Position numbers and translations under genes: made by a program. The notes below the pieces were generated by a model. That model had not been told where the DNA came from. It ran no database searches and worked only from the letters and a program-made list of their open reading frames with translations. 52,425 bases of DNA from an uncultured Helicobacter sp. (GTDB lineage Bacteria; Campylobacterota; Campylobacteria; Campylobacterales; Helicobacteraceae), in NCBI RefSeq assembly GCF_937906905.1, contig NZ_CALERY010000025.1, positions 1-52,425 on the forward strand. Direction: 5' to 3'. How positions within the stretch are numbered: the first letter of the stretch is position 1; each line of letters starts with the position of its first letter. Shown piece by piece: positions 36,307 to 43,045 of this stretch.

Positions 36307-38322
36307 ATGCTACTCTCCCTGCTCAAATCTAACGACCAGCAAGCCATTCAGCAAGAGATCTCCAAACGCTTCGTGCAGAATATGGAGTATTTCCACAAGA
36401 CTTCCCCAGAGCTTTTCGACGCGCTAAAATCCCAGCCCACAGAATACAATCTCGCAATCAATTCCCAGGGTATCAATATCATCAATCTTGCTACAAACGA
36501 GCCTGTCTATCCGCTGGAGAATGATCTCTCACAAATGATAGCAATAAACGAGTCCCTAAGTCTCTCTCCGCTTAAAAACGACAAATGGAGAATCCACTCC
36601 AATGGTATTTTCCTAGATAAAATGGATACGCAGAAATTCCCCATAACAGGCGAGGTATGCAATAGTTTTATTGATTTACTCTTTAAGCATAATGGCGTGA
36701 AAGAATACTTCCTAAGCAAGGATTTTTTGCCTAGCACCACGATTTTTGGGCTACTTGGGGGAATGTTTTTGGAGTTTTTGCGCGAGCGGGGCGTATTTTT
36801 CCACTCATTGCTGATTTTTGAAGAAAATCTCGACATGTTTCGCGTGAGCTGTTATTTCGTGGATTATCCTAAGCTTTTTGCCAGTGTGAGTGATGGTGCA
36901 TGCTATTTGTTTGTCAAAGATTTGGTTAATCGCTTTTTTATTCGCAATTTTTTCGCACGCCAAAAGATTACAAACAACTTTTTGCGCCTTGAGCTTAATC
37001 TCTACGAAAGCCCCAAAATGGATTCTGCTATGCAAATCATCAACGAGGAGTATCTAAGCAACGCACGCGGCTGGGGGAGCTTCGAAGATGAGATGATAGG
37101 CATTCAAAACACACTTGAAAATCTCCCAAAAAGTCGCGCCAAATCTAGCGCGAAACCCCAAAAAGTCGCGCCAAATCTTTTCCTACATAATCCCAAGCGC
37201 GTCGATATGCCAATCTGTGTTGTGGGCAATGGTGCAAGCCTAGATTCTAGCCTAGAGTTTATCAAGGCAAATCAAGATCGCATGATTATCTTTAGCTGCG
37301 GGACAGCCATTACACCGCTTAAGCGCGCAGGCATTGAGCCAGATTTCCAAATTGAGATCGAGCGCATCGACTATCTAGCTGACTATCTACGCCCAGTCCT
37401 TGGCAAGACGCCTTTGCTCTGTGGCAACATGATAAACCCAAACGCACTAGAGCTAGCAAATGAGCGCTATATCTTCATGCGCGGAGGAAGTGCAAGCGGA
37501 TATATGTTTAAAAGCCCCTATGTCATGGAGTTTTGCGCACCATTTGTGGGGAATGCTGGGGTAACGCTTGCTTGCCAGCTAGGGAGCGAAGTGCTGCTGT
37601 GCGGGCTAGATTGCGGATATATCCTAGGCAGAAGTAAGCACGCTAGTGAGTCTGCTTATGGTGAGGAGGCGCCAATCACGCTTGAAAATCTCCCGCCAAA
37701 CTCCCTGCCTGTGCGCCCAAATTTTGATTATGATAACCCTATCATGTTTAATTCCCTGCCCGATGGCTATGCAGTGTATAGCGACTCGATATTTCTACTC
37801 TCCAATCAAATGATCGCCCAAGCACTCAAAACCTTTAAGCCCAAAACCGCCCTCAATCTAGGCTTAGGTGCATATATCGAGGGGGCGCGCCCGACACACC
37901 CAAGCGAGTTTAGCCTACAGAAAAACAAAAAATCCAAATACACAAAACTCATCAAAAGCTATTTCACGCAAAATTTAGACGCGGTTTTTAGCGACTATCG
38001 TAAGGACTTTTATCTAGAAGAGGTGCAGGAGTTTAAACACAATCTCGCTAGCACCCTTAGCCAGACGATACGCGATAAACAGGGGCTTTTTTCGTGGGTG
38101 GATATGGTGTTTTCACTCTGTGCAAAAAAGAGTGCCAGCTCGCCGTATGTGGGCATTCTCTTTGAGGGCACGATTGCCCATATCTGCCAGAATCTCATGA
38201 TCGCCGCGCTGCACTTACCAAGCAATGACATTAGCGCGTTTTTTGACGATAGCAAGCCACACATCGCCACAGCGCTAGATAAAATGCTTCTGCGCTACAA
38301 AATGCTTACTTCGCGCTACTAG
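36307..38322 (+). CDS. Maf-type flagellin glycosylation protein (MptE-like/DUF115)
   Basis: A 671-residue protein. The central region (about 295-480) is the MptE-like DUF115 domain: DMPICVVGNGASLDSSLEFI, FSCGTAITPLKRAGIEPDF and GNAGVTLACQLGSEVLLCGL, a Rossmann-like, sialyltransferase-related core. N- and C-terminal regions match the long form of motility accessory factors, which transfer pseudaminic or legionaminic acid to flagellin in Campylobacter, Helicobacter and Aeromonas. Close position to flgG fits. The donor sugar and target cannot be read from the sequence. No phase-variable tract was seen inside this copy, unlike several Campylobacter maf genes. Confidence 0.85.
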   Translation: MLLSLLKSNDQQAIQQEISKRFVQNMEYFHKTSPELFDALKSQPTEYNLAINSQGINIINLATNEPVYPLENDLSQMIAINESLSLSPLKNDKWRIHSNGIFLDKMDTQKFPITGEVCNSFIDLLFKHNGVKEYFLSKDFLPSTTIFGLLGGMFLEFLRERGVFFHSLLIFEENLDMFRVSCYFVDYPKLFASVSDGACYLFVKDLVNRFFIRNFFARQKITNNFLRLELNLYESPKMDSAMQIINEEYLSNARGWGSFEDEMIGIQNTLENLPKSRAKSSAKPQKVAPNLFLHNPKRVDMPICVVGNGASLDSSLEFIKANQDRMIIFSCGTAITPLKRAGIEPDFQIEIERIDYLADYLRPVLGKTPLLCGNMINPNALELANERYIFMRGGSASGYMFKSPYVMEFCAPFVGNAGVTLACQLGSEVLLCGLDCGYILGRSKHASESAYGEEAPITLENLPPNSLPVRPNFDYDNPIMFNSLPDGYAVYSDSIFLLSNQMIAQALKTFKPKTALNLGLGAYIEGARPTHPSEFSLQKNKKSKYTKLIKSYFTQNLDAVFSDYRKDFYLEEVQEFKHNLASTLSQTIRDKQGLFSWVDMVFSLCAKKSASSPYVGILFEGTIAHICQNLMIAALHLPSNDISAFFDDSKPHIATALDKMLLRYKMLTSRY

Positions 38323-38407
38323 AGACAAGGTTTGACGCAGGCTAGATTCTAGGCTCGCCTTGATAGATTTGCTGCGATAATGGCTTAAAAGAACGATAAG
38401 TTGCTTT

Positions 38408-38416
38408 TGCTATAAT
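38408..38416 (+). promoter_or_regulatory. Extended -10 of efp (and of the TupA-like gene)
   Basis: TGCTATAAT lies 30 bases before the efp ATG. Only 7 bases separate efp from the TupA-like gene, so this promoter probably drives both. Confidence 0.65.
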
Positions 38417-38446
38417 CGCGCCTAATTTCACATTCAAGGATATTTC

Positions 38447-39010
38447 ATGGCAATTGGTATGAGCGAACTCAAAAAAGGCTTAAAAATCGAGATTGATGGC
38501 ATTCCATATAGAATCGTAGAGTATCAGCATGTCAAGCCCGGCAAAGGCGCGGCGTTTGTGCGTGCAAAAATCAAGTCGTTTCTCGATGGCAAAGTGATCG
38601 AAAAGACTTTCCACGCGGGCGATAAATGTGAGGAGCCAAACATCGTAGAAAAGCCTATGCAATACCTCTACCACGATGGCGAGTATTATCAATTTATGGA
38701 CACAGAGTCTTATGAGCAAATCGCGCTTAGCGAAGATCAAGTCGGCGATGCCAAAAAGTGGCTGCTTGATGGCTCTAGTGTGCAGGTGCTGCTGCATAAT
38801 GATAAGGCGATTTCTGTGAGTGTGGCGCAAATCGTCGAGCTAAAAATCATAGAAACACCCCCAAACTTCAAGGGCGATACTTCCTCTGCTGGCAAAAAGC
38901 CCGCGACTTTGGAGACAGGCGCAGTGGTGCAAATCCCTTTCCATGTGCTAGAGGGCGAGCTTATCCGCGTCAATACCGAGACTGGCGAATATGTCGAGAA
39001 AGTGAAGTAG
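38447..39010 (+). CDS. efp: Translation elongation factor P
   Basis: Rescues ribosomes stalled at proline stretches. At 187 residues it has the three beta-barrel domains. The loop HVKPGKGAAFVRAKIK carries the modifiable lysine (Lys33). The C-terminal signature VQIPFHVLEGELIRVNTETG is present. AAGGA precedes the ATG. The phase-variable ATP-grasp gene begins 7 bases downstream. Confidence 0.96.
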   Translation: MAIGMSELKKGLKIEIDGIPYRIVEYQHVKPGKGAAFVRAKIKSFLDGKVIEKTFHAGDKCEEPNIVEKPMQYLYHDGEYYQFMDTESYEQIALSEDQVGDAKKWLLDGSSVQVLLHNDKAISVSVAQIVELKIIETPPNFKGDTSSAGKKPATLETGAVVQIPFHVLEGELIRVNTETGEYVEKVK

Positions 39011-39017
39011 GTGCCTC

Positions 39018-39356
39018 ATGAGTCTAAAATCCTCTCTCAAATCCGCCATCAAGCATAATCCCATCTATGCCAACTATATCCGCCCGCTGCGCGTGAAGCT
39101 AAATACCCTCATAGAATCTAGGCTCACAGATGAGCAGTATTTTGTCCGCCGACATAAGAAAATCTTTGGCTACACCCCAGACTTCCGCAATCCCAAGACC
39201 TTTAATGAGAAGATTATTCACCGCATTTTGTTTGACAGAAGCCCTGTTTATACCGCGCTAGCCGATAAGCTAAAGGCTAGGATCTACATCGCTGCCACAC
39301 TTTACCCACTCTATGAAAACGCGAAGGGGGGGGGGCAGAGTGTAATGCAAGCCTAG
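39018..39356 (+). CDS. TupA-like ATP-grasp enzyme, N-terminal part (phase OFF)
   Basis: The first 103 residues match the start of TupA-type ATP-grasp proteins: RRHKKIFGYTPDFRNPKTFN, then EKI, and TALADKLKARIYIA. TupA makes teichuronopeptide, an amino-acid-modified wall polymer, in Bacillus; relatives in other bacteria are thought to ligate amino acids onto surface glycans. The frame meets a stop at 39354-39356, soon after a G10 tract. The frame shifted by one additional G (or two fewer) is open from 39335 through 40273, giving a fused protein of about 419 residues. So this is one gene in the OFF state rather than two genes. It is probably co-transcribed with efp. Confidence 0.85.
   Translation: MSLKSSLKSAIKHNPIYANYIRPLRVKLNTLIESRLTDEQYFVRRHKKIFGYTPDFRNPKTFNEKIIHRILFDRSPVYTALADKLKARIYIAATLYPLYENAKGGGQSVMQA
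39326..39335 (+). repeat. G10 phase-variation tract (OFF length) in the TupA-like gene
   Basis: Ten G's follow GCGAA. With ten, translation ends after Gln-Ser-Val-Met-Gln-Ala. With eleven (or eight), it continues Ala-Glu-Cys-Asn-Ala-Ser-Leu-Asp-Ser into the downstream half. The other lengths stop early. Confidence 0.88.
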
Positions 39357-39517
39357 ATTCTAGCTTAGATTCTAGCGCGCAGCCCACCATTTCCACGCAA
39401 GAGTTATCCACCATACAAGCCCTAGCCAAGCTCAATCTCCTAGATCCTAGCTCCCCACTCTTTGCCCCCATCGATACGCTAGGATCCACTCTCCTTGCCA
39501 CCAATATCTGCCCCTAT

Positions 39518-40273
39518 TTGCCTAAGCTCTATGGGATTTACAAAAGCTTTGATGAGATAGACTTCGCCCACCTGCCCCAAGCCTTTGCGATAAAGACCAA
39601 CCACGACTGCGGTGGCGTGGTGCTTGTGCCAAATAAGCAGGAGTTTTTAAGTGATCAAGCGCGATTTGAAGATGCTAGGCGCAAAATCCAGCAGCACCTA
39701 GCCACCAATTTCTACACCCTTTTCCGCGAGTGGCATTATAAAGACATCGAGCCGCGCGTGTTTATCGAGGAGCTTCTAGGTGCGGATTCTAGGGAATCCA
39801 GCACAAAAACATTTGAAAATGACGATTTTCATAACAAAATTGCCCAGCAAAAGGGCTTAGATTCTAGCTCTGCAAAGGTGGATTCTACCTCGCCCCAGCC
39901 CCTAGAATCCACTTTTGCCTACAAAGCCCCAACAGACTATAAATGCCATACTTTTGGGGATAAAATAAGCCACATTACTGCCATTTTGGATAAATTTACC
40001 AACCAAACAGAAATTGCTATGGATACAAATTGGCGAAAAATGCCTTTTGATTTTGAAAAGAAAGCAAGCAACCCACCAGCCAAGCCACATACTCTCACGC
40101 TTATAATCAATATCGCCCAAACCCTTGCCAGCCCTTTTTCTTATGTGCGTGTGGATTTATATCTCATCAATAGCGGCATCATTGTAGGCGAGCTGACTTT
40201 CACACCCACAGGCGGCACAGAAAAATTCACCCCAAATGAGTGGGATAGAAAATTAGGCGACTTGTGGAGATAG
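39518..40273 (+). CDS. TupA-like ATP-grasp enzyme, C-terminal part with in-place cassette C
   Basis: Continuation of the gene that starts at 39018; the same frame is open from 39335. It begins with the mid-part of the enzyme (FAIKTNHDCGGVVLVPNK, FREWHYKDIEPRVFIEELLG). A low-complexity linker of about 45 residues follows, starting with the 28-bp core at 39817-39844 and rich in Leu-Asp-Ser and Leu-Glu-Ser. Then comes the C-terminal ATP-grasp half: APTDYKCHTFGD, FSYVRVDLYLIN, VGELTFTPTGGTEKFT, WDRKLGDLWR. The arginine, aspartate and glutamate in these blocks are the expected nucleotide and metal contacts. The linker is an insertion relative to ordinary TupA proteins and coincides with the inverted repeat. 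Confidence 0.85.
   Translation: MPKLYGIYKSFDEIDFAHLPQAFAIKTNHDCGGVVLVPNKQEFLSDQARFEDARRKIQQHLATNFYTLFREWHYKDIEPRVFIEELLGADSRESSTKTFENDDFHNKIAQQKGLDSSSAKVDSTSPQPLESTFAYKAPTDYKCHTFGDKISHITAILDKFTNQTEIAMDTNWRKMPFDFEKKASNPPAKPHTLTLIINIAQTLASPFSYVRVDLYLINSGIIVGELTFTPTGGTEKFTPNEWDRKLGDLWR
39813..39915 (+). repeat. 103-bp inverted repeat, left arm (cassettes C/E)
   Basis: Identical, base by base, to the reverse complement of 42310-42412. It encodes the linker from Glu-Asn-Asp-Asp-Phe to Leu-Glu-Ser-Thr. The segment between the arms is 2,394 bp. Because both arms are in the same coding phase, inversion joins the N-terminal part to cassette E without a frameshift. Confidence 0.92.
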
Positions 40274-40328
40274 GGCAATAAGTAAAGGCAAGGGGCAAAA
40301 GCAGAGTAAGGCAAGGCAAAGCTAGAAT

Positions 40329-40601
40329 CTAGCCTTTAAACAGCTCGCTATGCGAGCCTACTTCTACGCAAGTGAGTATAAGGGCATTGCGATTTTTGGC
40401 ATAGATGAGTAGCAAATCTGGCTTGATATGGCACTCGCGGAAGCCCTTTAGCTCGCCTGTGAGTTTGTGGTCTCTGTGCTTTGGCTCTAGGTTCTCCCCA
40501 CTTGCAAGCGTGTAAATCACACTATCGAGCAAGTCTCTATCATCTTGGCTTAGTTTCTTGCGCTGTTTTTTGTATTTGGCAGTAGTGTGGATTTCAAACA
40601 T
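40329..40601 (-). CDS. YafQ-family toxin of a type II toxin-antitoxin pair
   Basis: A 90-residue RelE-superfamily mRNA endoribonuclease. Comparison with E. coli YafQ shows all four active-site residues retained: His in HRDHKL (YafQ His50), His and Asp in ECHIKPDLLLIY (His63, Asp67) and His in VGSHSELF (His87). The ATG abuts the antitoxin stop directly, so the two are translated from one mRNA. The pair lies inside the 2.4-kb segment flanked by the C/E inverted repeats. Confidence 0.9.
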   Translation of the reverse strand: MFEIHTTAKYKKQRKKLSQDDRDLLDSVIYTLASGENLEPKHRDHKLTGELKGFRECHIKPDLLLIYAKNRNALILTCVEVGSHSELFKG

Positions 40602-40802
40602 CTAAGAATCCATAGCCTTTTTGTAGCTTGCAAAGTCTTTGAACTTCTCTACCCTGCCATTTTTCACAGCCTCCACACTGCGCAAAAGCTCTTCGCTTGG
40701 CTCTTTTTGTATGGTGAGCTTGACATCAGCTAGCTTGGCTAGGCTTTTTAGGGCGTTGGTGAAGTCTTTGCTGGCATTTTTGGCGGTGATGTGGATAGTC
40801 AT
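40602..40802 (-). CDS. Antitoxin partner of the YafQ-like toxin, 66 aa
   Basis: A short acidic/basic helical protein, first in the operon. MTIHITAKNASKDFTNALKS may form the DNA-binding, dimerising part, and the C-terminal part (ELLRSVEAVKNGRVEKFKDF) is the likely toxin-wrapping region. Similar small antitoxins accompany H. pylori YafQ-like toxins. AAAGGAG precedes the ATG. The leader is shared with the second toxin-antitoxin operon. Confidence 0.8.
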   Translation of the reverse strand: MTIHITAKNASKDFTNALKSLAKLADVKLTIQKEPSEELLRSVEAVKNGRVEKFKDFASYKKAMDS

Positions 40803-40839
40803 TGTCGCTCCTTTGTTTTGGTGGATTATACACTAGAAT
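40794..40839 (-). promoter_or_regulatory. Promoter/leader of the first TA operon (46-bp repeat copy 1)
   Basis: On the minus strand TATAAT (40825-40830) is followed by AAAGGAG and the antitoxin ATG. The whole 46 bp is identical to 41407-41452, including the first codons. Such leaders often hold the operator for autoregulation. Confidence 0.75.
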
Positions 40840-40913
40840 TCATTTTGCGCTATTGAATCACCGCAAGTGGATTGGTGCGTGGTTTGTCAAGCCAAAGCAT
40901 GCAATTATAGGGG

Positions 40914-41195
40914 CTAATACGCGTTTTCTCTCGTGGCGATTTCGATAATCTCAAGTGTGAACTGCTGGGATTTGACATCGCCTATTATGCGGTATTTCCC
41001 CACTCGCCACCGCCAAAGATTTCCCATAGATTTATACCGCCCTTGAAGTTTCGCGCAGTTGGGCAGGGTCGTTGGGTTTGGGGACTCTTGCAAATGCGTA
41101 TCGATGAAAAGCCGCACCAAGTGTATCCCGTGCGGATCGCCTTTATACTGCTTAGCTAGGTATTTTTCTACTTTATTTGTTAGCAGAATCTGCAT
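40914..41195 (-). CDS. RelE/ParE-superfamily toxin, 93 aa
   Basis: Second toxin. LPNCAKLQGRYKSMGNLWRW, RVGKYRIIGDV and FTLEIIEIATRENAY match the RelE/ParE fold, with the Arg-rich strand and C-terminal aromatic expected of ribosome-dependent mRNases. The start at 41195 (MQILLTNK) is preferred; an ATG at 41207 is also in frame. Both starts lie inside the antitoxin gene, so the genes overlap and are coupled. Confidence 0.8.
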   Translation of the reverse strand: MQILLTNKVEKYLAKQYKGDPHGIHLVRLFIDTHLQESPNPTTLPNCAKLQGRYKSMGNLWRWRVGKYRIIGDVKSQQFTLEIIEIATRENAY

Positions 41196-41415
41196 AGCCC
41201 TGCCCATTTACTAAAGTTTCTAGCTCATCGCGCAAGCGATCTTGCTGCTCTTTAGGCATCGCGGCAAAGTCGCTTGCAATCTGTCGCATAGCCTTTGACT
41301 CACTAAGCTTGTGGCACGCAGGCTTCTCCACCTTGCACTTGGCGTTGATCGCCTTTGTAAATGCTCTCACGCTTGGCAGAAACTCTTCTTTGACATTCTC
41401 TACGATGATAGTCAT
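41173..41415 (-). CDS. Antitoxin partner of the RelE-like toxin, 80 aa
   Basis: First gene of the second operon. The N-terminus MTIIVENVKEEFLPSVRAFT resembles the beta strand and helix of the first antitoxin only loosely. The middle (KAMRQIASDFAAMPKEQQDR) is helical. AAAGGAG precedes the ATG. It ends 22 bases inside the toxin gene. The DNA-binding fold cannot be assigned with confidence. Confidence 0.75.
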   Translation of the reverse strand: MTIIVENVKEEFLPSVRAFTKAINAKCKVEKPACHKLSESKAMRQIASDFAAMPKEQQDRLRDELETLVNGQGYADSANK

Positions 41416-41452
41416 TGTCGCTCCTTTGTTTTGGTGGATTATACACTAGAAT
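41407..41452 (-). promoter_or_regulatory. Promoter/leader of the second TA operon (46-bp repeat copy 2)
   Basis: Identical to 40794-40839. TATAAT on the minus strand is at 41438-41443. Cassette D begins 20 bases to the right on the opposite strand. Confidence 0.75.
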
Positions 41453-41472
41453 CCATAAGTGATTAAAGAGAT

Positions 41473-41955
41473 TTCCCCCACCTTGCAAATGACGATTTTC
41501 ATAACAAAATTGCCTTAGCCCAGCCCCTAGATTCTAGCTCTGCAAAGGTGGATTCTGCCTCGCCCCAGCCACTAGAATCTACTTTTGCCTACAAAGCCCC
41601 TGATGATTATAAAATAAATCAATGTTTCACACAAACGCTATTTATAGAAAAAGATAGTGATAGATTTGCAAACCACACAAGAATTATGCTTGATAGTAAT
41701 TTTAAACCTCTATCATTCCAATTTAGCGCAGAAAACCTTCCTATAACCACCATACCACCGATAAAACCACCCACTTTCGCAATGATGTTACGCATAGCGC
41801 AATCTTTGGCAGCACCAATAAATTATGTGCGAATAGATTTGTATGAGTGTAATAATGCGATTTATGTAGGCGAGCTTACTTTCACGCCAGCAGGCGGGAC
41901 AAGCTCATTTAATCCGCAAAAATGGGATAAATTCTACGGAGAAAAATGGGCTTAA
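41473..41955 (+). pseudogene. Orphan 3' cassette D of a TupA-like ATP-grasp gene
   Basis: Begins with the same 42 bp that open cassette A (41473-41514 equals 12828-12869), including the 28-bp core. The frame is open from just after a TAA at 41464-41466; no N-terminal half and no ribosome site are present. It encodes the Ser-rich linker, YKAPDDYKINQCF, a divergent body, NYVRIDLYECN, VGELTFTPAGGTSSFN and WDKFYGEKWA. It is the most divergent in the Trp-rich tail (GEKW instead of GDLW). Its stop overlaps the stop of cassette E in a shared TTAA. Likely a silent donor. Confidence 0.78.
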
Positions 41956-42412
41956 ACTAGAATCCACAAATCACCAAGCTTTTTATCCCATTCGTTGGGA
42001 GTAAATACATTTGCACCTCCTCCATGCGTATAGGTTAGCTCGCCAACAATCATTTTATTGCTGACGCTATACAAATCTATACGAACATAATCAAAGTGTT
42101 TAGCAAGCATTTGCGCAGAGCTTATCATTAACCCAAGATTACTAGGTCTTGGTGAAGCTATTTTGGGGGATGAGAGACGCATATTGAAATTCATAGTATT
42201 CCACTCTGTGTCAAACATTGTGCGTGTGTGGCTGGTAAATCGCTCTGTATCAACTTGGATAAAGATTTGCTCATTAAAGCAGTGAAACTTATAATCATCA
42301 GGGGCTTTGAAAGTGGATTCTAGGGGCTGGGGCGAGGTAGAATCCACCTTTGCAGAGCTAGAATCTAAGCCCTTTTGCTGGGCAATTTTGTTATGAAAAT
42401 CGTCATTTTCAA
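41952..42412 (-). pseudogene. Orphan 3' cassette E of a TupA-like ATP-grasp gene
   Basis: Minus-strand cassette whose first 103 bp are the exact complement of the linker of the expressed gene. It encodes FKAPDDYKFHCFNE (two codons fewer than C at the junction), FDYVRIDLYSVS, VGELTYTHGGGANVF and WDKKLGDLWILV. The frame can be read 16 codons further right to an ATG at 42461, but without a recognisable N-terminal domain or ribosome site. Inversion through the 103-bp arms would attach this end to the N-terminal half at 39 kb. Confidence 0.8.
42310..42412 (-). repeat. 103-bp inverted repeat, right arm (cassettes C/E)
   Basis: Exact reverse complement of 39813-39915. It contains the 28-bp core at 42381-42408. 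Confidence 0.92.
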
Positions 42413-42510
42413 GGTTAATGAGAGATGATGAGAAAATTTGCTCTATGATAGGCGATAGCAAACCACGCGCATGGCTTGATTTGCTATATAAGCAGCGGGT
42501 TCATGGATTG

Positions 42511-43044
42511 CTAGTGGCAGTCAATGATTGATTGGTAGTTTTCATCGTGGTGGTAGTCATCGATTATCCCATTAAAGCGCACTTTCTCCTTGGGGGCGAT
42601 TTCTTTTGCAAGCACTTGCGTATAGCCAGCTTGAGGGAGGATAGTGTTTTTTAGCGCGATAAGCTTACTTGCATTTGGATTCTCGCGCATGGGCGTGATG
42701 GTGAGCATACATTCTTTGATAGGGATTTTGCCATTGTTTTTTATCTCGATATCATAGAGAAAGCCATGCGTATAGACAAAGGGTGAGAAATGTGCATAAT
42801 GCACCGAGATCGGGTAAAGAAAATGCCGCATGACATACGCCACACCAAATGGTGAATATGCTAGGATCGCTCCCTCCACTACGAGACAGAGTGCGAAAAT
42901 CAACCGATAGCGCCAAAAAATCACCGAGAAAAAAAACACCAACACAAAGATTAGAAAAAACAGCCCGAACACCGCCATTTCTGGTGGTCGAATATGTAGG
43001 GAAGCTGTGGCGATAAGTGTCTTTAACCCCAGAATCTCATACAT
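42511..43044 (-). CDS. DUF2393-like membrane protein, 177 aa
   Basis: Two hydrophobic segments near the N-terminus (MAVFGLFFLIFVLVFFFSVI and LIFALCLVVEGAILAYSPFG) are followed by a soluble, probably periplasmic beta domain (YDIEIKNNGKIPIKECMLTI). This layout matches DUF2393, a family nearly confined to epsilonproteobacteria and of unknown function. It follows hisIE by one base on the same strand. It is the first ordinary gene beyond the cassette region. Confidence 0.65.
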   Translation of the reverse strand: MYEILGLKTLIATASLHIRPPEMAVFGLFFLIFVLVFFFSVIFWRYRLIFALCLVVEGAILAYSPFGVAYVMRHFLYPISVHYAHFSPFVYTHGFLYDIEIKNNGKIPIKECMLTITPMRENPNASKLIALKNTILPQAGYTQVLAKEIAPKEKVRFNGIIDDYHHDENYQSIIDCH

Positions 43045-43045
43045 A

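Noticed and set aside
39356..39518. Reading the two ATP-grasp halves as two independent genes
   Set aside because: The downstream frame is open back to the G tract, both halves belong to one domain, and a one-base tract change joins them.
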